Source: Reticulitermes speratus (taxonomy: Eukaryota; Arthropoda; Insecta; Blattodea; Rhinotermitidae). From it: DNA of 64,000 nucleotides. Both the position numbers and the translations under genes were made by a program. Below are positions 26,601 to 38,600 of this stretch, in pieces. Each line of letters begins with the position of its first letter. Position 1 is the first letter of the stretch. Under the pieces are notes generated by a model. It was not told where the DNA came from and did not search any database. It worked only from the letters and a program-made list of their open reading frames with translations. Location: the NCBI GenBank assembly GCA_021186555.1, contig JAJKFL010000002.1:9857001-9921000 (forward strand), in the 5' to 3' direction.

Positions 26601-29600
26601 ACTGTACGCTTCTAATCTTATCATCAAACAGTTAAACGTACTTTATATTCTCGAATCTAATGCGCACCCTTTTTACAGTTTTAGAGGGCTAAAAAATCAG
26701 ATGCGTGTTAGATTCGCGGTCTAGAGCTGGATTTTGGAAAAATGATTGAGCTGCTGTACGTGCCGTAAGAACAATACAATACAATAATCTATTATTTTAT
26801 TATTTATTATTATAATTATTATTCATCAGACTCGCCGTCATCACTCATAACTGAATCGTTATCCGTGCTCTCCACCCAGTCACTATCATCTTTATCTTCA
26901 ACATCGTCCTCCCATACAATGTCATCTTCGATTCCGTCCAAAGCATTGCTTATGCAACACTTCTTGAAAGATCTGACGATAATGCTCTCCGGGATGGCTT
27001 TCCATGCAGCCGACACCCACCGCGCCACTTCTGAAGGAGCTGCGTCACACCCGCTGATCGCTGCCTTGTGTTTCCGCCATAGTCGAACGTTGCTTTCATT
27101 AACTCCAAAAATTGCAGCGGCTTTGCGGTTTCCATTCTCCTCTGCGCACCGAATAACTTCACGTTTGAACTTCGCCGTATATGAGAGTCGTTTAGATTTC
27201 AGGTGTCCCTCTTCCATAACTACGGTACACGACAAATTGGAACAAGCACCTCCCACGTTTCAACAACTAAAGCTCAGCTGGCTTCAGACGAATTGCGCAC
27301 GTCTGTTGAGAAAGGCCCCGCCTCTATCGGTATGACTCATCGGCCACAGGCGTATTGTCGGATTTTAACGCATTGGTAACATCCAATATTATTCAATCAG
27401 TCGCCCCATGGGCAAGGGGTGGTTGAAGGAAAGGTGCTGCATTAGAATCGCGAACTAACTTTTTTTCGTTTAAGAAGTCGCCAAAAACTGGGTGCGTATT
27501 AGATTCGGATGCGCATTAGATTCGAGAATATACGGTAAGTTGCCACAAGAAACGTTAGGTGTCCTCTTTGTTCATTCAGCACCCCATTGTGAAAACATAC
27601 AGGGGAGTGGAGGTATAGCTCCACACAGTCTTGAAGATCAGCAGTAAATGAAGATATGGTCAGTTTCATGCCCTGCCCACATTACTCCAGGGAATATAAC
27701 TCAGAGTACCCATCTGATAGGAGGCTAGGAGGACCTGAGAGTCTTCTGGACATTGGGGTGTTAACATTTTCACATTTGAATGGAACTGCAGCTCCCAGCC
27801 TGACACCTGATCAGTGTACTGACTGGGTGGATTGTTTCTGCATGAAGTACATACACATGGACAATGATTATGCAAGTAAATGTGAAATTTTTATTTTACA
27901 TCTTGTTCTTGTAGCTGCTGCTGTTAGGTGGCTCATGTATATTTTAGGAGTGAAAGAAATCAGGTTTTTTGGGGGGTGGAGGGGGAGTGAAATGCGTATC
28001 TTCCATCTCTATATGAAAGGTGTCTGTAAATTTGCAGGAACATTAACTACTGGATTTCAGATGCAAAATGGCCAGATGTTGGAGGAGGAGAAGAGTTTTA
28101 TACAGAGGCATATGAAGTGAGTAGAAATGTTTTATACAATGTCTCTGTTATATTTACTCTGGTTAGCCACACAGGAAAGGTATTTATATTGCGTTGAGGG
28201 TATTACCAGTCTGTGTTCTGAAACTTAAATGTTACTTTGCATGTCATTCCTTGGTTGAAGTGAAACAGAATTTCATGTACCCTGTAGATGTTTTGTGTGT
28301 GTGTTGTGTTGGTGGGTGCACTCACGCGTGTGCACATGAAACATTTCTTGTAGTAGTGTTTGTTCTCTGTACAGTTACTGTATGAAAGTGTTTCTGAATC
28401 TAAAACATCTAAACTACTTCATGGGAATCATATGTGTCCACAGTAAGTTGGATGTGGGGGAAAAGAATGTGATGTGCACAATAAAGAATCTGCTCCATAA
28501 ATTGATGAGTACAGAGAAGTCATTACCTTCTTTTTATACTTTATTCTGTACCTTTGTAGATAATTTGTGTTTATTTGATTCATAATTGAATAATATTTTT
28601 GGACATATTGAGAATATTGTCTGCAAAGTTTTTGAGATGCTAGAGGAACAGCCTCCCAACTCGGAACAGAAAGAAGGAAAAGAGTGAAAAAATCTTACAA
28701 AAATAAGTATATACCCTTTTTAATTATTTCACGCTTTAAATACACCTATTCAAAAATTTAGGCTTCTGCTGTATGGAAAAAGAAAGTGTCAGTGCTTGAA
28801 ATTTGATTTGTTGCATGTTTTTCTTTCTGTCAGACTGCTTTCAAAATTGCAAGTTCTCTGAGATCGCTGTGTTGTTTGGGTGAGTAGAACTATTTACTCA
28901 GCAACATGGCTAACATCCCAGAAGACTTGACTGGTAGGTACTTAGAACTGTCACACAATATAACATCCCACAATTTAAAGGTTAAGATGGTGCCTTGAAA
29001 TTTGGGTGGTAATAGGACTTAATGCTGGTTGTATAAGATAATTCTTTCATGGAACTTGAAACAAACATGATTGCATGGAATCTCCATTTTGCTTTGCATG
29101 TGTTGGTCATAACTAATGAACGATATAGGTAGGTATGTAAAATATTGTAGATAAAACAAACACATACAAATGTTCTGTGACATGTTTTTATATGCTAACA
29201 ATTATAAATTTTGTGACAATGCAAAGCTCTGAGTTTTTCGTGATAGTTAAGTGTATTGATGGTGAGTTTCTTGTGACTAATACAGAAGAATGAAGTGTCA
29301 AAGGACATATATGTCTGTGCCCAGAGGGCATGTATGTATGTCTATTGCACAGAAATTGTGAACAGAATCTGAATCTACTTGCAAAAGTCATGCATAGAAA
29401 TAAATATTACCATATATTTCCTTGACTGTCATAGTACAACAAACCAAAAATTAAAAACCAGATTAGTTAACCTTGCCGGACATGCAGAGTTTGAGGTTAT
29501 GATGGTGGTGTTGGTAAAGATGAAAGTCTTCAGGGATGTAATGCTGTGTCATTGGTCCAGTAGTTCCCTGATGTTTTGAAGGATTGTAGGGCCTTCATCT

Positions 29601-32600
29601 TCATTGTTAAGCAGTCCAAGAAGAATAGCCATGTGGGAAAAGTAGTGTGTATTGTAGAGGCATGGTCGATGGAGGTATTGGATGGCCAAATAAGGTGGCG
29701 AGCCAATAGGTGTAGTAGGAGGGGCCAGCTGCTACCCACATATTATTTTTCTCATGTGGCCCTTTGTTTTGGGCTGCTCAGCTGTGACGATGAAGGCACT
29801 AGTATTCTTCATAGTGTTGAGAACAACACATACTTTCCAGTGATATCCCAGAAGACTTGTATCTTGTATGTACCTGGCATGTCTTGAGCTATTAGATCCA
29901 TTGTTGGCATAAAAGAGGCTCAGTATGAAGAATTAAAAGGTTCTAAATTTGTGTGGCTTTCCATAAGCTGGACATTTGTCTGTAGTGCTGCAGGAAATAG
30001 TAGTTTGCTGTGCTTATTCCAGCTTTAAAGGGTTAACCATTACATAAAATAATGTAATGTAAGAGTCCTATGAAATAGATATGATTCTGATATATCCAAG
30101 TAGTGTCAGAAACAGTTAATGCTAGATTTCATGCTGGACAAGCCCATTTGCTTGTTTATATTGTTCAAAATGAAAAGGGCTACAATGATAATGTGAGGTG
30201 TAACTTAAGTTGTGGGGATGTAGTTACACTGTATACTAAATCTGTTCAGCATTTCAGTATACATTGTTGTCTCCATTTTAATTGTTGAGTTTTAGTCACC
30301 CTGAAGTTGGTAACTGCACTGTAAACTGAAATGGAATTACTTCATCATGTTCACTGGCCATACGCCAAAAACCGGACTTAGAGATTATACACAGGCCACA
30401 GAACCTAAGGACAAGAATATAATTTTACAAACAGCAGTGTATGATATGGTCATGTTCTAGCTTGAAACTGTATCAGGCCAACTGATTTACCTGTTTTAGA
30501 TGCTCAAGAACTATGAACTGGGATGCAAGACACGTGTGGAAATGAAGGATCCTTATAACTTCTCCCTGTTCATGGAATGTGCAACATGTAAGTAAAAATC
30601 TGTTGCTTTTAGTTTAAATTTGGTACACATTCAACACAAGACTGCAAAAGCCCAAGGCTTAATATTGGTTGCTAATGCTTGACCCCTTATATTGCATGTC
30701 ATATTCAGTAAATATGAGTTGTTTTAATGTTTAATGCTGGATGTACAATATATACATAACTAAACTAACTAACTACATGGAGCAGAATTCTTCTTGAGAA
30801 GCCATTAGTTCCTCAGCTAGTCAAGAAATTCCCCCAATTCTATGAAATCCAAAGATTCATTACTGCATTCGCAAGACAACACCACTCTCTGTATCCTGAG
30901 CCAGGTCACTCCTGTCCATGCCCTTCATTCTATTTCTTGAAGATCCATCCATTTTAATATTATCCTCCCATCTATACCTGGGTCTACCAAGGGGCCTCTT
31001 TCCCTCAGGTTTCCCCACCAAAACCTTGTATGCACCTCTCCTCTCTACCATATGTGCCACATACCCTGCCCATTTCTATCTTTTTGATTTGATCACAAGA
31101 ATAATGTTATGTGAGGAGCACAGATCTTGAAGCTCCACATTATGCATTCTTTTCCAGCCTGCTATTATCTTATCTGTCTTAGGCCCAAATATCTTCTTCG
31201 GCACCCTATTCTCAAACGTGCTCAGCCTGTGTTCCTCCTCCATTGTGGGAGACAAAGTTTCACACCCACATAAAACAACAGGAAAAGTCATATTTCAGTA
31301 TGTTTTAATCTTGGAAGACTGAAGCTTCTGGACCGAATGATAGCAGGCATTACCTGGGTTAAATCTGCTCTTTATTCCTTCATGAATGCAATTTTTATTT
31401 GTTAGGGTTGCACCCAAAAATTTGAACTGTGCCACACTTTCAAAGGATGTATTTTGTGTCTTTATGTTGTGATTTCGTCCTGCATTCTGTTCACAAAATG
31501 TGAACATACACTTAGTTCTCTCAGCATTTACTCTCTAACCAATCTCCTTGCTGGCAATGAAAACACTTCACATTATATACATTGGTGAGTCAAGAGTGTT
31601 AATAAACACTTAGCATCTGATATAGTGTAGATAGGTTTGGTATGGCTTTGTAAGTTTTCAGCATTGTCTGCAGTCGACCACACACGGTACATACTTCAGA
31701 CCTATGCTTAAAGGTTTGCATTTGACTCACCATCATACAAACACATGCCAACACAGCAGCATAATTTTGTGCTTTGTCTACATTAAAAGCCACATCTTGT
31801 ACCATTGTCCAGGATGTCAAGCATAGATACAATTTGGTAGAATGTTTTTGTTGATTTATGTACATTTAAAGTACATTTAAATTGTGTCACTTCTAATTCT
31901 TGAGGATTCATAAAATTCTGTTGTTACAGTCAGTGTAGTTTTTACTTCTAATTCATGTAACATACCATAATAACCAGTGAAGTGCAGGAGATTTGAGGTC
32001 CTTGCAGTGGTGAATATTAAGATCAGTTTTGTGTAATGTGATGCTGTGTAGTTTGTTAACCTTTATTGTGTGGCCTTTAAATCCCATTGTAGCTGCTGAT
32101 GGCTGGAATTATTTTTGTTTTAAATGTCCGTGCCTGCTTGTGCACAGGACAGCATTGTCCCTTTCAGCTGTGAAGGATTACATTGAACGGGACATGGGCA
32201 CCCATTCAGCCAATACAGATTAAACGTGTGTACTGTTTTGGGCTCAGTTTTGCACTTCTGTAGGGAGTATGAGTCATGCCTATCCTCCACCACAATTCCC
32301 CAGTGTTTGCAGGTGCATAACTGAGTCTGTAGTAACACCATACCCGGACTGTATCTTGTATTTGCTTCGAAAGCGTTGTTTTTCATTTCTGTTTTTTAAT
32401 TTTCCTTCCTTCCTTCCTTTCTTCCTTCCTTCCTTCTTCCTTCCCTTCCTTCCTTCCTTCCCTCCCCTTCCCTCCCCTCCCTCTCTCTTCCCTCCTTCCT
32501 CCCTCCCACCCTCCCTCTTTTCTTTCTTTCTTCCTTTGTCTCTTTTTTTCTTTCTTTCCCCAAAACTTTAGAGATGAAACCCATCTGTGGCCTGCTGCTG

Positions 32601-35600
32601 TATATGATGTGGCCATTTATTTGGTACTGTGACTTCTGTGATCCAGCATTTTGTTGGAAAGCAAAGGATAACAACACAAAAAAATGGTACATCAACAATT
32701 GCCTCATGCTAGCTGAATGATAAGAAATGTTATCTCCCTGGCATCTGCAAATTATAAGCAAAGTAAAATTCCAGAAATAACCAAAAACTTACGAGAAGGA
32801 TACACTATTATTCAGTATAGACCACTTTACCTGTTACTAGCTTTACTCAAGTTTCTCACACGGTGGCTTAAAAGAGACACTTTCTTACATTTTGAATTTT
32901 GTTTATATGTATTATTTTCAGCAAGGTGTCTAAACTTGACCGGTGAACGTAATGACCCTGTGCGGCATCTGATTGTATTCGGTGGTTTGACAATTGGTCT
33001 TTTAGAAGATGATGGCTGGGTTTCTCCATTAGCTGCAAACGAATTTATTACTTCTATTTGTCTACCGGCTGACATATATGTACTGAATGGCAAGTAAAAC
33101 AGTTTGCACATACACAGAACATTTATACTTGGTTATTTCTGGTGATGTACCTTATGTGTTCCTGTGGATGACTTAAACAGCAGAAGTACAGAGTGATGTA
33201 TTCTATATCACACTCAAATACTGAATAGTACAAAACTGGCACTGCAGTTTTTTAGTCAGGTTGCAAGTTGCTCTGACAAACTGTTTTTTCCCATGATTGC
33301 AAGGCCATTGCATTAGTCAGTATGTAAGTATGGTTGTGACCTGCATGTGAGGTGTTTGTGAGAGACGTGAACTGTATCTGTCCCATGGCAGTAGTCAGTT
33401 TCAACAGTTTTTATAAATCGTATATACACATATTAACACATTCAATTCCAAAGTCGACCATGGTCGATTTAAGTATTTATGTTTTAATTTGCCATCGTCG
33501 GCTTTAGTTGATCTAAAGTTTACTCTGCTCTTTTGCCTTAAATACGCCACACTCACAATAATATATGTCAGGAAACGTATTTTACATCTTTATTAATCCC
33601 AAGCTGATGTAACTAGAAAAAATATTTGCATTTGGTCACATACATTAGGGTAGAAAAATATCATATGTCACAACTTTTATGTTTAGTCTCGAGCTGAGCA
33701 AGTGATTTGTGAGGCTGCAGTCAGTAGTGTGTTTCCTTTCTGTGAGGTTGTTTGTGAGTTTGTTTATACATAAAGTGCAATATGGCTACTAGGAACAGAA
33801 CATTGCTTAGAACTGAAGCAGAATAGTGGCTTCTATTGATGAGGAACTTGTGAATGACAGTGATTCAGATGAAGATTGTGTCCCGCAAATATCGAGTATT
33901 GAGGAGAGTGATGATGAGAACGACATTTCAGACTCGGGTCCGGGCCCTACTGTAGACGGGTTTTGTAAAAAAGATCGTAACCAAGTATTCCACTCTTCAC
34001 AGGAAATCCAGCAGTACAATTTGCTGTTCAAAATGGAACAGATATGACGGAATATGTTGATAATTACATCACTCCAGAACTCATTCAAATTGTCAACCAG
34101 ACAAATTTATACGCACAACAGATCGCGACAATGCCACGACCCGTTACTAAACATGCACGTGGTGAACAATGGAAACCTGTGACAATATATGAAATGAAGA
34201 AATGTCTTGGTCTGTTGTTCCTTACAGGTGTAATTTGAAAACCAAAATTAGAATTGTACTGGTCAACAAGAGACATTTTACTAACACCCATTTTTTCACA
34301 AAGGATGTCTAGGAACAGACTTCAAATTTATCCAAGGACATGATAGAAAAGACAAAAAAGTTGAAGAAGGGTGAGGTCACTTTTCATATGAAACAGGATG
34401 TACTATTGGTCACGCACCAAGATAAGAGACTCGTAAACATGATTTCAACACTTCACACTGCAGCTGGGTAGAAGACTCAAGCAGACGTACTGGCGTCACG
34501 AACAAAAAAACCTAAATGCGTAGCAGATTACAATACACAGATGCATGGTGTTGATACCGCTGACCAGTACCTTGCCTATTACCCCTTCATCCGTAAAACT
34601 GTAAAATGGCCTAAGAAAGTCTTTTTCTACCTTCTCTAATGTGCACTTTTCAATAGTTATGTTGTATTTACATAATCCAACCCTAATTCCCACAAATCAT
34701 TCCTAGATTACTTAGTGGATGTCAGTGAAAATCTCATACACACAAGAGAAGATGTATCAACACCACCATCATCCTCAGACGAGTCGCAAGACTCGAGCAG
34801 AACTCCTACACCAACTCCACCAAAACGAGCCCCGAAAAGTGACCCACCTGGCAGGCTTGATGGAAGATTGAAAGATCATAAACTCATGCATATCCCGCCT
34901 ACAAAGAAAGACAAGACACCAACACGAAAATGTCGAGTGTGTATGCGGAGAAATATCAAGAAAGAAACGAGATTTGTTTGCGTCCATTGCGGTGTTCCTC
35001 TCCATCCAGAAGGCTGCTACACACAATATCAAACACTGAAACATTGCAAAAAGTGTGCTCAAAATTTCAAATTTTTATCTCTTATAGTTTCCTCGTAATT
35101 GATTTTTTTATAAGACGACACACTATTTGTTTAACATTCAATAAATCCCTGGCAATTTAACACCCTCGGGGATTTAAATACCTGGCAGTGAACGTGTTAA
35201 TATGGAGGTAGTGTTTTAACTGTTGTGCTAGTTTTGCTGCACCACGTACATGAACATAAAACATAAACACATGTTTGTAAAATGTGCAGGAATTGCACTC
35301 CATTGCTCTGAATACATGCATCATTCCTCTGGGCATAGTTGTGAGGGACACATGGAAGAGTTGCAGTCATGATGGTACCAATGATGTCATCAGTATTCAC
35401 TTTCAGTTACATGCTTTGATTGTTTTAGTGCATACTTCTTTAAGAAAACCCTACAAAAACAGTATGTTGCATGTTGCACTGTGTGAAATGTGTCTGTGTA
35501 TAATGTTGACAGTTGATCTAGTTCCATGCTTTTGCCATCTTTAAGTGACAAGGGCAACGTTTGACAGATGCGAAGCTTAGGTTCAGAGCTGTACAGCCCT

Positions 35601-38600
35601 TCATCCTGATGTTCCTGCCTCCCTCCAGTTTCATCCCTCTTTTGAAGCCATTGTGTCAGCTCTCATGGTATCACAGTTCCTTCAAAATATTTTTGTGCAG
35701 GGACTGTATCAACTGCTGTATCTATAGAATTTTTAATTATGTTTTTAGATTATATTTAATTCTTTAAATTTTTTGTATTTATATAATGTTAAATTATATC
35801 TTATAGGTGACCAAAAGAAAGATTTGGATCAGTTTGTAAAATTAGCTGCAGTGTATTACGTTGCGGCATGTCTTCTGGGGGACACGTGGCAGTGCAAGAT
35901 AGCCGGCCAGGTATGGAAGTGAAATGTTGACATATTTTTCTGTAACATCTTAGAGCTTGATGTTTTTAGTTTATACCCTTATATACATGTCCAGTTGTAT
36001 GAATCCCATGTATGTGTAATAACTGCATTTTATCACATAATTGATTCACATTTTGTCAAAATTTTGTGATGAAACATGGGTGTCTGATTATTAAGAACAA
36101 AACATCACCATCTGCTGCCTTACTGGTAAGCTCTGAGCTTATAGGGACAAATTGGTGACAGGTGATAAAGAGATTTAAGTCTGCTGGGATGTTACAACAG
36201 GTCAACTGGTAAGTAGTTACCGGTATTTTAGAGGAGCGTGCTGCCTCCCTTGTCAGGATATAGCAGTTAAGAACTCTTCATGGACCATTAGACCATGACA
36301 ATGCAGGTGGCATACTTCTCTGAGATTTTGGTGACCTTATACCTTATGAATCAAATCATTGTAACAGAGTGGGGACCAATTGCAGTAAGAAGGATTGGTA
36401 GACTGACGTTAAGATGGGAGGTTGATGTCAGAATGCATCTAGGAAAAATGAAGATTCAGAATTGGAGTAAGATGGCTATGGACAGAGAAGCATGGAAGAG
36501 AATTGTTGAGCAGGCCAGAACTCGCAAGGAGTTGTAGTTCCAAGAGGAGGAGGAGGAGGATAATCATAATAATAATAAACTCTATACTATATTGTCAGTA
36601 ACTTACAAGTCAACACATTGTAACATCCCAGAAGAGTTGGATCTTTGCCAGCTCTGGTGTGAGAACCTCAGATCTTATGCAGCACAAGACAGATTAATAT
36701 GATGATATTCTGTTTTATGACATTGTGTACTCTGGTAGATGGGTGACAGTATTTCAGAACAGCATGCTGTTTCCAGCTTCAGGATGGAATCTGTGTCTGC
36801 CTTGTGCTGATGGCACAGTCTAATTATGTGGTACATGTAAAGGTCTGAGTCCGTTTTACCAAATTGGTTATGTTCTTGTTATCTTCTGTATGATAACTTT
36901 ATAATCTCGTGTAGTTAAAAAGACACCTAAAGACTGGGCTGTGCCATGGCTTAGGCAGTTAATCACCAGATGCTTGCCACTGAGGCTGAGGGTCATTCTC
37001 AGGCAATTCATGTATGATTTGTGGTTGACGTAGTGGCACTGGGATGAATTTTATTCGAATATTTCAGTTTCCCCATGTCAGTATCACTTCACGAATGCTT
37101 CATATCCGTTGTTCATCTATCACCAATGCTGTATAATCATCGCATTTGACAACATCATTAAGTAACACACAAAAAACACCAATAATGACTATCTTAAGCT
37201 GACGCAGTATATTAGGAAAGGCTGTTCAGTAAGAATTTAACATAACAGAGCTACTGAAGGTGAGAAAAGTTACACAGTTGAAATATATTGTCTGAAGCTT
37301 GCAGGGGTTAGTAGTAATAATGGCGCACATACAGACCCGTATGACATTTTGACTGACCACTTCCCTCCATGTATTACAAACTTTAAGACTGCTTGGAGTT
37401 TTACCTCCTGTCTCCTTATGTACCTGTTTAATGCATGTTGTTCATTAAGTGCCAGTCAGGTAAAGTTACAAAATGGAGGAAGAATGAATAATAATAATTT
37501 AGTTTAGGGCGTTTGGGACAATTCCCCTTTTTTATTTTCCAGAATGCTCTCGCTCAGTTGCAACGTAGCGAAGCTTACGCTGTCATGGCTGATACTGGAG
37601 CAAGACTTTGTGCTTAACACAGTCAAGCACAGGAATTACCGGATGTCCCCCTGCGCGCTATTTTCAGGATGCAGCAGCAGAGATCCAGAACTGTTCAAAA
37701 GATATTCATTTGAGTACTGAAGAAGCAGTGCTGTTGCTGGAGTGTTTTGAGAAAGAGGCCAGCAAGAAAACAGATGTTAACACTGATGATGCTCTGACCG
37801 GTAGGTGGTGGCGGCGGCAGTATTGTAGATGAAGGAAGGCCGATCTGTACCAACAACACATGACTTGGAATTGTATTTTTAGCTATCATTGTACAAGATG
37901 TGGGTTCATTACGTTAAACACACTTGACATTAACAACTACAACTTTTATTTTTTCATTGGTATGCCATAATTGTCATCCAGGAATAAAGACTTTAAATCT
38001 TGTCATTCTGCAGGGTTTGTTACCATATTTTAGTGTGAAGGCAATTGTATTGGTACTGAACAAGGTAGGCAGTGTACATATAACATAACATAGTGGTGTG
38101 TTTGCATAAACATTATTTCCTTTGATAGGTGCTTTATGCTGTTTATGTGTATGCACCTAAAATGAAGCTGGAATGCATGCACCCACCATTGTAATAATGA
38201 GACACCCAGCAAGTAAAGGTTAGATAAGTAAAAATGGATATTCCAGAATGTGCACTGTGATAAGCTTTGCAGAAATAAATTGCCACTGCATTAAATGAAT
38301 AATGAGGCTAGTCAGTCATACAAAAAGAGCAAAGTGGCAGCTATATTTTATGTAATGGGATACAAGTTTCCATGCTTGTATTTGTTTACAGTTTATTTAA
38401 TTATGCCATCCGCAGCTCAGGCTGTGGTGTCAGGTGGTAGGATGATGAATAATTAACTGTAAAGAATGGGAAATGAAGGAGTGGTTCCTTAATTTGGGGT
38501 GAAGTCGTGACATTTTCATGGAAGGGCAGAGGAGAACTATGAAAGGCCTCGGTCAGGATAGCCAGTCTTGGGACTGAGATTTGAACATGGGACCTCTTGA

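Noticed and set aside
28038-28116. Longer form of exon 8 starting at TTTGCAG
   Set aside because: Reads [14 protein letters not shown] in frame with exon 7 but cannot be joined to exon 9. The shorter exon joins both.
30295-30350. CTGAAG...CTGAAATGGAA as a hammerhead
   Set aside because: The first box is CTGAAGT rather than CTGANGA and stems I and II do not pair.
32029-32223. Possible exon with [20 protein letters not shown]
   Set aside because: It begins in an RFEVL repeat copy, ends at a stop without a donor, and is not needed to join exons 9 and 10.
32383-32761. Reading frames rich in Lys/Arg/Glu or Pro/Ser/Phe
   Set aside because: Translation of the (CCTT)n tract; no coding evidence.
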